Below, one piece after another: positions 1-6,831 of a DNA stretch of 11,881 nucleotides; positions within the stretch are counted from its first letter, which is position 1, and every line of letters begins with the position of its first letter. The position numbers and the translations under genes were made by a program. The DNA is from Bacteroidales bacterium UBA1711 (GTDB taxonomy: Bacteria; Bacteroidota; Bacteroidia; Bacteroidales; P3). The notes under the pieces are model-generated. The model was not told the DNA's origin and made no database searches. It saw only the letters and a list, made by a program, of their open reading frames with translations. The stretch covers positions 45,383 through 57,263 of the forward strand of contig DCJB01000088.1 of the NCBI GenBank assembly GCA_002317325.1. Direction: 5' to 3'.

Positions 1-927
1 CGACCCGCTGTTGGGTCCGGTAGGATTGGACTGTGGACTGCTGCTGTAATAGCTGCTGCCGTACCAGTCTTGGCACCATTCCCACACGTTGCCGCTCATG
101 TCGTAGATGCCCAGTTCGTTGGGCTGCTTGGCCTTGACGGGGTGGGTCCGGCTGCCGCTGTTGCCATCGTACCACGCCACATCGCCAATAGTGTTGCTGC
201 CGCTGTACTTGTAGCCGCGGCTCTTGCTGCCCCCGCGGGCGGCATACTCCCACTCCGCCTCCGTGGGCAGGCGGAAGCGCTTGCCCGTGCGGGCGTTCAA
301 CTTGCGGATGAACTCCTGGCAGTCCTCCCAACTCACATCGTACATGGGATAATTGTCGCCAATTCCATAGGAATTCCACCCGTTCCTGGAAATGATTTCC
401 GTCAGGGATTCTCCCATCACCTCCCGCCACAGGGCCTGCGTCACCTCCGTCTCGCCGATGCAGTAGTCCCTCAAGGTCACTTGGTGGGCGGGACTTTCGT
501 CGCTATCGGCTTCGCTGCCCTGCTCGGAGGTGGCGCCCATGGTGAAGGTGCCCCCCTCCACGCCAATCATGGTGAAGGTGACGTTGCCCACGGTGACGGC
601 CTGCGTGCCGAAAGCGGAGGCGGAGACCATGAAGCATATCCGGTCGCCCTGCACCTTGTCGCGGTCGGCCAGCACGTCCCACACGGCACATTTGTTCTTT
701 CCTGCCGGCACCTGTTTCCCCACATCCCCGCTCACGCTGCGCAGGGGTGTGGGCTCGCAGGTCTTGCCCCCGTCGGTGCTGAGGTAGATGGTGATGTCCG
801 CCCGTTTCGACAGGTCGTAATAGATCCGCACCTTCGAGCCCTCCTGCTCGAAGCGGCCGTTGGTGACATCCTGCCCCGCAGCCAGCAGCGGCAGCAGGAG
901 GGTAAGGATAATTAAAAGTTTTTTCAT
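1..927 (-). CDS. Secreted FGE-like (formylglycine-generating-enzyme/SUMF1 fold) protein, C-terminus cut by window edge
   Basis: The frame is open for 309 codons from the ATG at 925-927 to base 1 with no stop, so the C-terminus lies outside the window. It starts with a signal peptide (MKKLLIILTLLLPLLAAGQ), then a roughly 85-residue beta-rich N-terminal domain ending near WDVLADRDKVQGDRICF. An FGE/SUMF1 domain follows: GGTFTMGATSEQ, ETEVTQALWREVMG, VSWEDCQEF, RLPTEAEWEYAARGG and GNVWEWCQDWYG. It is very close to the protein at 7821-8882 but carries ten extra residues around residues 170-195 (ESLTEIISRNGWNSYGIG in place of SNPSHWKG). The distal region, where true FGEs have their cysteine pair, is not visible, so I claim an exported fold and not sulfatase activation. 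It begins 43 bp after the PDDEXK stop and may be co-transcribed with it; a small stem-loop (961-974) overlaps that stop. Confidence 0.9.
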   Translation of the reverse strand, partial: MKKLLIILTLLLPLLAAGQDVTNGRFEQEGSKVRIYYDLSKRADITIYLSTDGGKTCEPTPLRSVSGDVGKQVPAGKNKCAVWDVLADRDKVQGDRICFMVSASAFGTQAVTVGNVTFTMIGVEGGTFTMGATSEQGSEADSDESPAHQVTLRDYCIGETEVTQALWREVMGESLTEIISRNGWNSYGIGDNYPMYDVSWEDCQEFIRKLNARTGKRFRLPTEAEWEYAARGGSKSRGYKYSGSNTIGDVAWYDGNSGSRTHPVKAKQPNELGIYDMSGNVWEWCQDWYGSSYYSSSPQSNPTGPNSGS

Positions 928-970
928 TGATTCAAAGATTTATTAGCACTTTTTTTACTTATGACTATGG

Positions 971-2011
971 TCATTCATTTTCTTGCTGCAGGACGAAGAG
1001 GGCTTTCTGGCGTTCAATCTCCGCTTTGAGCTCTTCTTGAGAAGGCAGGCAGAGAAGGTATTTCGACATGAATACGTTCTTGCTGTCGTTGAGCATATAC
1101 CTGGCAATGTCGGCATCAGTCTCGGAACACAGCACAATACCCAGGGTTGGGTTGTCGCCCTCTTCTCTCAAGGTTTGGTCGTACATGTTCACATACATCT
1201 CCATCTGGCCTACATCCTGGTGTGTGATACGTCCCACTTTGAGGTCTATCAGAACAAAACATTTCAGTTTGAAGTTGTAGAACACCAAGTCGATGAAATA
1301 ATCCTTAGCCTCAGTACGAATCAGTTTCTGGCGTTCAACAAACGAGAAACCCTTGCCCAGTTCCAGTAGAAACTTCTCCAAGTTGCTTAATATAGCCCCT
1401 TCCAGCTCGCTCTCGGCAAAGGCCTTCGTCGGCGACATGCCCAGGAACTCGGCCACTACGGGATTCTTCACAAACTCCAATTTATCGTTGTCGAAGTCTG
1501 CCGTCAGCATCTTCATCTCCCGCTCCACAGGTGCCTTCTCCTGCGACAACAACAACCGCTCGTAATACTGGGTCGAGATATTGCGGTTCAGCGTGGTGTA
1601 ACTCCACATCTGTTCGGCAGCCTCATGGGCATACCATTCTCGGGCTCGTTCATTTGTGACATGCATAATTCGCTTGTAATGGGACCATGTCAAAATTCTC
1701 CACGGTGTAGAGAATATTTCCGGAAAGGTTAGGTAGAACTGTCTAAAACTGTATAAGTTCTGCACAGAAAATCCTTTGCCGAACTCTTCGGTCAAGGCGG
1801 CCGACAGTTGCTTGAGCAGTTTCTTGCCATAATCGGCACGCCCGGCACCACCTTGCTCTTCTTCCACAATGCGTCTGCCAATTTCCCAGTAGGCATTCAC
1901 CATGGCCTGGTTCACGGCGGCATAAGCCTCTTGCCTCCCGCGGGCCACAATCTGCTTGATTTCTTGAATAAAATGGGTGTCGGTCGTTATCCCTGCTGAA
2001 GGCTCTTTCAT
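971..2011 (-). CDS. DUF1016/YhcG-type PDDEXK nuclease-family protein
   Basis: The 346-aa length is normal for this family. The N-terminal DUF1016 domain (about residues 10-170) shows AYWEIGRRIVEEEQ, YGKKLLKQLSAALTEEFGKGFS, LYSFRQFY and the conserved WSHYKRIM. The C-terminal PD-(D/E)xK domain (about 190-335) shows FIDLVFYN with Asp241 and VLIDLKVG with Asp256-x-Lys258, the expected metal and catalytic positions, followed by GQMEMYVNMYDQ. Members are often found in restriction-modification and other defence islands; the substrate of this one is unknown. The ATG at 2011 is preferred because residues 1-14 are also preserved in the duplicated fragment at 4589-4648. It lies downstream of an FGE-like remnant and upstream of another FGE-like gene. 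Its leader and first codons form repeat R1. Confidence 0.9.
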   Translation of the reverse strand: MKEPSAGITTDTHFIQEIKQIVARGRQEAYAAVNQAMVNAYWEIGRRIVEEEQGGAGRADYGKKLLKQLSAALTEEFGKGFSVQNLYSFRQFYLTFPEIFSTPWRILTWSHYKRIMHVTNERAREWYAHEAAEQMWSYTTLNRNISTQYYERLLLSQEKAPVEREMKMLTADFDNDKLEFVKNPVVAEFLGMSPTKAFAESELEGAILSNLEKFLLELGKGFSFVERQKLIRTEAKDYFIDLVFYNFKLKCFVLIDLKVGRITHQDVGQMEMYVNMYDQTLREEGDNPTLGIVLCSETDADIARYMLNDSKNVFMSKYLLCLPSQEELKAEIERQKALFVLQQENE

Positions 2012-2063
2012 AACAGTAATTTTTCTTTATTACGATAACGTACAAACAACCTAATTATTGCAT
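1968..2063. repeat. Repeat R1, left copy (leader and first codons of the PDDEXK gene)
   Basis: This roughly 96-bp segment is repeated in direct orientation at 4601-4699. It has a 42-bp identical core (1987-2028), a few substitutions, a four-A insertion and a one-base indel near 2029. It covers the non-coding leader plus about 14 codons of the PDDEXK gene. It starts, in the direction of transcription, immediately after a stop codon (TAA at 2063-2065); the other copy likewise starts at the RloB stop. Confidence 0.9.
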
Positions 2064-2231
2064 TACTGCGTCACCAGCATTTTCTGATCGCTGTATGTGG
2101 TGCTGCCTGTCGCTGCTCGGAGAGGGCGAGGCGGAGGCGGAGACCATGAAGCAGATTTGGTCGCCCTGCACCTTGTCGCGGTCGGCCAGCAGGGGAAGGA
2201 GCAATAATAATGCAAGAATGTGTTGTTTCAT
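2055..2231 (-). pseudogene. Internally deleted remnant of an FGE-like gene
   Basis: This 58-codon frame starts with a signal peptide (MKQHILALLLLLPLLA). It jumps directly into DRDKVQGDQICFMVSASA, which is residues 90-110 of the intact FGE-like proteins, and then into SPSPSS, the shifted-frame reading of the last codons of the intact gene (NLGFRLALSE). Both joins fall where parent sequences share short identical stretches: CTGCTGGCC-like at the first and TCCGCCTC at the second. Two deletions between short homologies explain it. The FGE catalytic fold is entirely absent. A functional small secreted peptide cannot be excluded but seems unlikely. Its leader is repeat R2, and R3 lies at its end. 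Confidence 0.8.
2063..2103. repeat. Repeat R3, left copy (conserved coding tail ending QKMLVTQ-stop)
   Basis: On the minus strand this reads TTYSDQKMLVTQ-stop. A diverged copy at 7582-7622 reads TIFVEQKMLVTQ-stop. The first 18 bp of each copy (plus strand) differ by one base, and the rest is partly conserved in a coding-like way. The tail is out of frame with the signal-peptide frame of the FGE remnant it adjoins, so it looks like the relic end of a gene. The parent gene is not recognised. Confidence 0.65.
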
Positions 2232-2288
2232 ATAAGTTGTATTGAGAATTGTTGTTGTTTTCAATTGGGTGTTTTTTTTAGACGTTGC
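2231..2288. repeat. Repeat R2, left copy (gene leader)
   Basis: This 58-bp segment matches 4542-4599 in direct orientation at 55 of 58 positions. On the minus strand it starts with GC AAC GTC TAA, a stop codon of a preceding frame. An A-run and an AC-rich leader follow, and the segment ends at the start codon of the FGE remnant. The other copy sits at the same relative place upstream of the AlbA_2 gene, so R2 is a leader shared by two unrelated genes. No convincing TAnnTTTG element was seen inside it. Confidence 0.9.
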
Positions 2289-2334
2289 TTTCAAACTGCG
2301 CATCCTCGCCATGCACGATGACATCTACGCAAAA
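2278..2334 (-). pseudogene. Orphan coding tail ending EDAQFESNV-stop
   Basis: Between the AlbA_2 stop and R2, the minus strand has a short open stretch reading FCVDVIVHGEDAQFESNV followed by TAA. The TAA is the first part of R2. It reads like the last 18 codons of a lost gene, but it is short and the parent family was not recognised. It could also be chance. Confidence 0.3.
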
Positions 2335-2372
2335 TTATGGTGAATCACACTGCATCACCGTAATTACCAATA

Positions 2373-4523
2373 CTACTTAACCACCTCCCAATGGCCGCCC
2401 TTGTCGGGTCCAACACGACGAATTTTGCCTGAGTTTTTAAGTTTCTCAAGATTCAGTTTGACTCCTTTCTCCGAAAGGCCGATGGCATCGCATATTTCGG
2501 AAATGGTAATATTGGGATTTTGCTCAATCAAAGTCAGTATTTTCCGGGTAGTTTTCTGGGTAGTTTTGGGTGTGCAAGTAATGTTCAAGTTCACCTCCTC
2601 TATAGGCAGTTCGTGTGTATTGTCCTTGGTTTCTGAGGCTGGGTTGTTGCACAACATGTCTTGAACTTCAGAGTGTTCGTTTTGACATGACTTGGTGATA
2701 TATTTTTGATTCGGACTATTGGGTGACGAAGGATTAGTAAGCGCAATCAATCCATTAGCCAACAATACATTAAGGTAATTCTTCCGAATCCAGTTTCTGT
2801 CTTTGAGATGCAGGTACTCTGCTATCTCCATTATTGCTTTGGGTGTCGTGCAGAAAGATAGGATTAACTCTTTCTGACGCTCCTGATAGGGAGAGTTACT
2901 TGTGGAGTTACTTGTGGAGTTACTTGTGGAGCCACTTGTGGAGTTACTTGTGGAGCCACTTGCTTCATTGTCTGATTCGCAATGGTTTATATCTCTACTT
3001 GTAGAGTCGCAGAGTTGGGGGGATGTGGAATGAACATGATATATTGACCATCTGCCATATCCTTCAATATCCAAGAGCTTGTCTTTTACCATAGTTCCTA
3101 ATAGACGTCCAACATAAACCATATCGTGATCAAGGAGCCGTTGGGCTTCATTGTTGGTCAAGGTTCCGCCTGAATAGGCATAAACAAGCAAAGACTTTTC
3201 TTCACCTGTGAGTTTGTCGAAACGACCTGGAAAGAGTTGTCTTATGGATGTTAGCGTATCTGCTGGCATCAACGACAGCATGCTCAATTTTAAACTCACA
3301 AGCCGCAGTACTGCATCTTCCTCCAGCGTCGGCCTTCTCCATTGCTCCAACTTCCATGCATCCAATATAGTAGGAAATCCGCTTCCGATATTCTCACCCA
3401 AACCGATCATTCTAAGCATAGTTTGCATTCGTGGGTTTCGTGCCCTTGATGTGCCTCCTTGATATATTTTTTGTATGGGAAGCATCAATGTGCCGGGATT
3501 CGAAAATACAAATCCGTGATCGATTTTCTCAATCTTGAGAATACCTGTAACAAGATAGTCGGAATGGCTCACCATATTGACAACGGCTTCGCGGATTGCT
3601 TGATGCACAGGACTGTCATCCACCCTTGCAATATCTTTCATCGAGAATGGCCGTTTCAGGTCATTAGTCAGTTTGGGAATCACCAAATGGATGTAATTGT
3701 ATAGATTATTTTCCCACGTCCCGTCGTATGTTATTCTATCACTCCATCGCTGTCCTGGTTGGAGATTGCTTTTGTCAATATAATCCATCCGAATATTTGA
3801 AAAACGGTCGCGTATAGACAGCCCCTTCCCAAACATTAGCAAACCAGCCAAAGTCAGCCCTTCGCTCTTGCGTTTCCTGTCAACGGAATACCCCCCTATG
3901 TTAAGTAGAAAATCCTTATCATCCAACTTATTCCACACATGACCAGGGTTGTGGTTTTGAAACTCGTTTCGATAACCACGCAATGAAGCCTGGTCAATAT
4001 CGTCCAAGGTATAATCTTCGATTAACAGACCGTCGTTACCCTCAGCATTTGCATCTCGGAGCATGGCGCGGATTTCTTCTTCCGAACAATGGTAGTCTCC
4101 TTCATGGTTTCGTTTATAGGTGCCTTTCATCAGATTACCATTGATGAACACTGGCCTTATCCTACAATCCGTCTGTGGAATGTCGATCACAACTATCGGT
4201 TTCCCGTCAACTGTGGCTACCGCAACATCTTCGTCCGTCAGAATGTTGACATTAACCTTGTTGCCGTTGATGGTATTCCAAAAATCGGTAATGACTTTTT
4301 GGGGATCCTTTATTCCCGAAATGGAAAAGCGTTTACTCGGATCAACCTCATCCTTGTGTTCTTCAATGCCCAGCAAGATGGTGCCGCCGATAGTATTGGC
4401 AAAGGATGAATAAGTTTCCCAAACAGACTTGGGCAGTCCATGCTCCGCGGATTTGCATTCTAATACTACACGCTCTCCATAGAGAAGCAGGTCTTTAATA
4501 TCTTTTTCTTCCGAGTACATCAT
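2373..4523 (-). CDS. AlbA_2 (Schlafen-like) / HATPase_c_4 / winged-helix ATP-binding protein
   Basis: 716 aa. The N-terminal AlbA_2 domain (about residues 8-140) shows ERVVLECKSAEHGLP and YSSFANTIGGTILLGIEE. A RecG-C/HATPase_c_4-type domain (about 300-410) shows REAVVNMVSHSDY, with Glu312 and Asn316 as the expected N-box residues, then VFSNPGTL and GLGENIGSGF from residue 374. A further helical region follows. Next comes a low-complexity linker (about 520-544) of Ser-Thr-Ser-Asn/Gly repeats. The C-terminal half holds winged-helix-like segments, the last about 655-716, ending VGPDKGGHWEVVK. Proteins of this class are usually annotated as putative transcriptional regulators or ATP-binding proteins and are common in defence islands. 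The role here is unknown. The gene is AT-richer than the caspase operon. Its leader is repeat R2, and it follows a 19-codon PDDEXK fragment. Confidence 0.9.
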   Translation of the reverse strand: MMYSEEKDIKDLLLYGERVVLECKSAEHGLPKSVWETYSSFANTIGGTILLGIEEHKDEVDPSKRFSISGIKDPQKVITDFWNTINGNKVNVNILTDEDVAVATVDGKPIVVIDIPQTDCRIRPVFINGNLMKGTYKRNHEGDYHCSEEEIRAMLRDANAEGNDGLLIEDYTLDDIDQASLRGYRNEFQNHNPGHVWNKLDDKDFLLNIGGYSVDRKRKSEGLTLAGLLMFGKGLSIRDRFSNIRMDYIDKSNLQPGQRWSDRITYDGTWENNLYNYIHLVIPKLTNDLKRPFSMKDIARVDDSPVHQAIREAVVNMVSHSDYLVTGILKIEKIDHGFVFSNPGTLMLPIQKIYQGGTSRARNPRMQTMLRMIGLGENIGSGFPTILDAWKLEQWRRPTLEEDAVLRLVSLKLSMLSLMPADTLTSIRQLFPGRFDKLTGEEKSLLVYAYSGGTLTNNEAQRLLDHDMVYVGRLLGTMVKDKLLDIEGYGRWSIYHVHSTSPQLCDSTSRDINHCESDNEASGSTSNSTSGSTSNSTSNSTSNSPYQERQKELILSFCTTPKAIMEIAEYLHLKDRNWIRKNYLNVLLANGLIALTNPSSPNSPNQKYITKSCQNEHSEVQDMLCNNPASETKDNTHELPIEEVNLNITCTPKTTQKTTRKILTLIEQNPNITISEICDAIGLSEKGVKLNLEKLKNSGKIRRVGPDKGGHWEVVK
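2893..2964. repeat. In-frame 12-bp tandem repeat (six units) inside the AlbA_2 gene
   Basis: Six consecutive 12-bp units, with plus-strand consensus GAGTTACTTGTG and variant GAGCCACTTGTG, encode a four-residue repeat (STSN or STSG) in the linker between the ATPase core and the C-terminal winged helix. The last unit is imperfect. The unit is a multiple of three, so copy-number change would alter linker length without shifting frame. Confidence 0.95.
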
Positions 4524-4541
4524 TATTATTACATAATTGCT

Positions 4542-4599
4542 TATAAGTTGTATTGATAATTGTTGTTGTTTTCAATCAGGTGTTTTTTTTAGACGTTGC
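4542..4599. repeat. Repeat R2, right copy (leader of the AlbA_2 gene)
   Basis: Direct repeat of 2231-2288, with 3 mismatches in 58 bp. It ends 18 bp before the AlbA_2 start codon. It abuts R1 (4601-4699) with a single base between them, whereas at the left locus R1 and R2 are separated by the FGE remnant. Confidence 0.9.
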
Positions 4600-4648
4600 C
4601 ATAAAAAAAATGGGTGTCGTTCATTATCCCTGCTGAAGGCTCTTTCAT
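4589..4648 (-). pseudogene. 19-codon fragment of the PDDEXK gene start
   Basis: The minus strand reads MKEPSAGIMNDTHFFYGNV-stop. Residues 1-8 and 11-14 equal those of the PDDEXK protein at 971-2011, and the sequence then breaks into R2, whose AACGTCTAA supplies the last codons and the stop. It retains the parental leader and start codon, so it could still be translated as a short leader peptide before the AlbA_2 gene. The simplest reading is the broken end of a second PDDEXK gene copy. Confidence 0.75.
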
Positions 4649-4699
4649 AACAGTAATTTTTCTTTTTATAGTAGCGTACAACCAACCTGATTATTGCAT
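4601..4699. repeat. Repeat R1, right copy
   Basis: Direct repeat of 1968-2063, including a 42-bp identical core. It begins, in the direction of transcription, right at the RloB stop codon (TGA at 4699-4701) and ends where R2 begins. The two R1 copies bracket the AlbA_2 gene and the FGE remnant as direct repeats about 2.6 kb apart. Confidence 0.9.
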
Positions 4700-5313
4700 C
4701 ACAAATACTTGTTCAGTTCCTCTACCAGCAGGTGTACCGTAGTGGAGGATTCTTCCATCGCGGGATTGCCATGGGCACAGTCCTCCAGCACGCGCTTGGC
4801 GTTATCTATCGCCACATGCTGCATCGGCTTCAGCAGATTGTACATCTTGGTCCCAAAGCCATCAGCCTTGTGGTACGAAACGCCCGTCAGCCGTTTTAGC
4901 ATATCAGCGTAACGGCTGCGATGGATAGGGCCTTGGTACAGGTTGTAGTGCAGCAAAAACCAGTATTCAAAAGCCTGGTTGCTGTATGCCACCCGGAATC
5001 CAGCGTTTTCTGCCATGGCGATGGCACGGTTGAAATCCTGAGCCGGGAAATCATCCTTGTCGAATACCACCCAACATTGGTCATAGACTCTTTTCTTCGC
5101 CCTGTCGGCTTCTCGGACACTGATGGCCTTGGCAACAAGCGTCATGGTGTTCATGGCTTGCCCCACGGCCTTGACCGTGGCAGAGGTCATCCGGAATGCA
5201 TTGAAGTAGTCGGGCTCGGTTTTCTCCCCTTCGCATACGATGAGGAAAGTCTGTCTGACAGGTCTCACACCGCAGCGGCGTGCAAGCACAGGTGTGCCAT
5301 TGTTCCTTGTCAT
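4699..5313 (-). CDS. rloB: RloB-type TOPRIM-like protein, partner of the RloA-type ATPase
   Basis: 204 aa from the ATG at 5311-5313, which overlaps the stop of the upstream ATPase gene as ATGA. The frame stays open further upstream, but that part lies inside the ATPase gene, so the overlap start is preferred. RloB-family marks are TFLIVCEGEKTEPDYF (CEGEKTE at residues 27-33), WVVFDKDDF (Asp85, Asp87, Asp88) and SNQAFEYWFLLHY (111-123). This Glu plus DxD pattern resembles TOPRIM nucleases of OLD-like systems. RloA/RloB pairs occur near type I restriction loci, and the lactococcal AbiL pair is related. A phage-defence nuclease effector is the likely role, by family inference. The gene ends exactly at repeat R1. 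Confidence 0.9.
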   Translation of the reverse strand: MTRNNGTPVLARRCGVRPVRQTFLIVCEGEKTEPDYFNAFRMTSATVKAVGQAMNTMTLVAKAISVREADRAKKRVYDQCWVVFDKDDFPAQDFNRAIAMAENAGFRVAYSNQAFEYWFLLHYNLYQGPIHRSRYADMLKRLTGVSYHKADGFGTKMYNLLKPMQHVAIDNAKRVLEDCAHGNPAMEESSTTVHLLVEELNKYL

Positions 5314-6521
5314 CGTGCGGACTCCTTTCCGAATACCCGCTCCAGATCGCCCAAGATAGGCGTTGCCCCATAGCGGCCCTGCAGATACTCCTTTTCGAAT
5401 GCCGCCGTGCTTCTCACCTTGTACTCGGCAAGCGAATAGAGTTCTGTCGCGCCGATGTTGTCTTTCTGTACAAACCACACCTGGTCTCGGCGGAACATGC
5501 CTGCACCCAGCAGATTGGTGTCGTGGGTGGTGAAGATGAGTTGGGCACCATGCCGGTTCACCTCGGCCGAATTGAACAGCGACACCAGCCTGCGAACCAA
5601 CAGCGGATGGAGCCTCGAATCCAATTCATCGACAATCAGTCGCTTCCCACTATCCAGCGCATCAATCACCGGGACAGCCAAGGAGAAATACTTGATGGTT
5701 CCCTCCGACTCGTTTTCGGTGAACGGGAAGGTCACTTGGCCCGACTCTCTGCCGTCGTCGGCATACTGCGTGTGGCGGCTGACGACACGATTGTCCGACA
5801 GTTCGATTTCTTCGATGCCGAGGTCGGCATATCGGGCAAAGTCGGTGATGCGCTTCCGCATGATGCCGTCGTCAAGCTGCCGGATGGCGCTATTCCACAG
5901 TTTCTCATCGTCCGAGCCAAACAGCACGGCGGTATTGGCCAGCCATCGCAGAATCTTCACCCCCGTCACATCGTTGAACTGGGCAGCGACACTCAGGAGC
6001 AGCGCATTCTGACGAACCATCTTCTTGTTGACCAGTTCCTGCATCAGCTGGCACTTGCTGTGGACTGTGAAGTCCTGTTCCTGGCGGGTGAACAGCACCA
6101 CCTCTTTGGCTCTTTTTTTGCACAGCCGCCGGCAGAGCCACTCCGAGCAGATGTGCTTCCGGTCCACCACGAATCCGTAGCGGAAGAGGTGATCGCCGTC
6201 GGTGAAGGTCAACTCCATTGTGGTGGGTTCCTTGGCGGTGGCGACATTCAGGCGGAAGTTTTCGACCGCGATTTCCTCGCCGGCCTGGCTACCGATGAAC
6301 GAATGGGTGACAATATGCTTGAAGAAAGCAAAGGCCTTGATGAAATTCGACTTGCCCGAAGCGTTGGCTCCATACACCACCGCAGCCTCCATGACCGAGA
6401 GGTCGGTGTCGGCCAATGCCACCGCGCCAGCATCCACATCCTTCATGGCAGATGCCAGCATTGAGAACGACATTTCGTCCTTGATGGATAGGAAATTCTT
6501 TGCCTTAAATTCGATAATCAT
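5310..6521 (-). CDS. rloA: RloA-type AAA ATPase (ABC/OLD-like)
   Basis: 403 aa. The start MIIEFKAKNFLSIKDEMSFSM is the usual beta-strand opening of AAA_15/AAA_21-type ATPases. Walker A is GANASGKSN (residues 51-59). The ABC-like half lies after a helical middle region: ESEGTIKYFSLA in the signature region, Walker B LIVDELDSRLHP with Asp298 and Glu299, and FTTHDTNLL with the switch His333. No restriction domain is fused. Its stop overlaps the start of the RloB-type gene (ATGA), so the two are translationally coupled. ATPase plus TOPRIM-like pairs act as sensor and effector in several anti-phage systems (AbiL, PARIS and Septu are analogous). The trigger of this pair cannot be read from sequence. 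Confidence 0.92.
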   Translation of the reverse strand: MIIEFKAKNFLSIKDEMSFSMLASAMKDVDAGAVALADTDLSVMEAAVVYGANASGKSNFIKAFAFFKHIVTHSFIGSQAGEEIAVENFRLNVATAKEPTTMELTFTDGDHLFRYGFVVDRKHICSEWLCRRLCKKRAKEVVLFTRQEQDFTVHSKCQLMQELVNKKMVRQNALLLSVAAQFNDVTGVKILRWLANTAVLFGSDDEKLWNSAIRQLDDGIMRKRITDFARYADLGIEEIELSDNRVVSRHTQYADDGRESGQVTFPFTENESEGTIKYFSLAVPVIDALDSGKRLIVDELDSRLHPLLVRRLVSLFNSAEVNRHGAQLIFTTHDTNLLGAGMFRRDQVWFVQKDNIGATELYSLAEYKVRSTAAFEKEYLQGRYGATPILGDLERVFGKESAR

Positions 6522-6822
6522 GATAGAAAAGTGTGAAATTTGTAAAGAAAACGCAAATTCTCAACTTTTATTGTTGGCAATCGTATTTTAACCTCATTTT
6601 TATCTCGTTCAGTTCTTCTATTGTCATATTCGTTTCGTGTTGGCGTTTTTGTTCTTGCTGCAGGTTCTTCTGTTGTCTGCCTATTCACCTAAGAACTGCC
6701 ATGCGTCCTTCCCAATTGGCCACGCATGTGTGACCCCATTGTACCCATGATGCAGGTCTCGTGGGTAAAAATCCCGTTTTTTTACCCACGTCATGGCACT
6801 CATGGGTGGAAATTTCGCTTTT
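6522..6822. other. Intergenic region upstream of the RloA-type gene with two hairpins
   Basis: About 300 bp without a supportable gene. The right half holds two adjacent hairpins (6761-6789 and 6801-6831). The left half is AT-rich and would contain the RloA promoter and leader. TTGCC-TTGAGAATTTG on the minus strand vaguely resembles a Bacteroidota promoter, but its spacing and -7 element do not fit well. A 49-codon minus-strand frame (6681-6830) is open but unsupported. Confidence 0.5.
6761..6789. terminator. Strong 11-bp hairpin (possible terminator or leader structure)
   Basis: GTGGGTAAAAA pairs perfectly with TTTTTACCCAC around a 7-base loop. It lies downstream of the Fic-like fragment and upstream of RloA. 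The T-run lies within the stem and not after it, so it is not a textbook intrinsic terminator. It could stop, pause or protect the transcript. Confidence 0.45.
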
Positions 6823-6831
6823 TTACTCATG
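6801..6831. other. Second, imperfect hairpin resembling its neighbour
   Basis: CATGGGTGGAAA and its partner TTTTTTACTCATG pair with several G-T wobbles. The arm ATGGGTGGAAA resembles GTGGGTAAAAA of the hairpin at 6761-6789, suggesting a duplicated structured element. It overlaps the last codons of the Fic-like fragment. Wobble pairing favours a plus-strand transcript, so its role on the minus strand is doubtful. Confidence 0.35.

Noticed and set aside
70..915. Long plus-strand open frame opposite the left FGE-like gene, with a similar one at 8055-8870
   Set aside because: It is the mirror of a GC-rich coding sequence. The resemblance between the two frames follows from the near-identity of the minus-strand genes, and the translation is low-complexity with no known domain.
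961..974. ATGAC-TATG-GTCAT stem-loop at the PDDEXK stop as a terminator
   Set aside because: The stem is only 5 bp, overlaps the stop codon and has no following T-run on the transcribed strand; it is too weak to call.
2893..2964. Short regular repeat considered as a CRISPR array
   Set aside because: Units are 12 bp, contiguous and without spacers, and they lie in frame within a coding sequence.
1968..4699. R1 and R2 considered as target-site duplications or ends of an insertion sequence
   Set aside because: They are too long for target duplications, lie in direct orientation, contain gene starts and stops, and no transposase or integrase is present in the window.
5314..5478. Longer upstream start for the RloB-type gene
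   Set aside because: The extra 55 codons lie inside the RloA coding sequence and add no family sequence. The ATGA overlap start gives the normal RloB beginning.
5280..6464. 394-codon plus-strand frame opposite RloA
   Set aside because: The Walker motifs and TOPRIM partner on the minus strand are unambiguous; the plus frame is a shadow.
6681..6830. 49-codon minus-strand frame between the Fic-like fragment and RloA
   Set aside because: It spans both hairpins and shows no recognisable motif. The overlap with the Fic-like stop could be chance. Without comparative data it is not supported as a gene.
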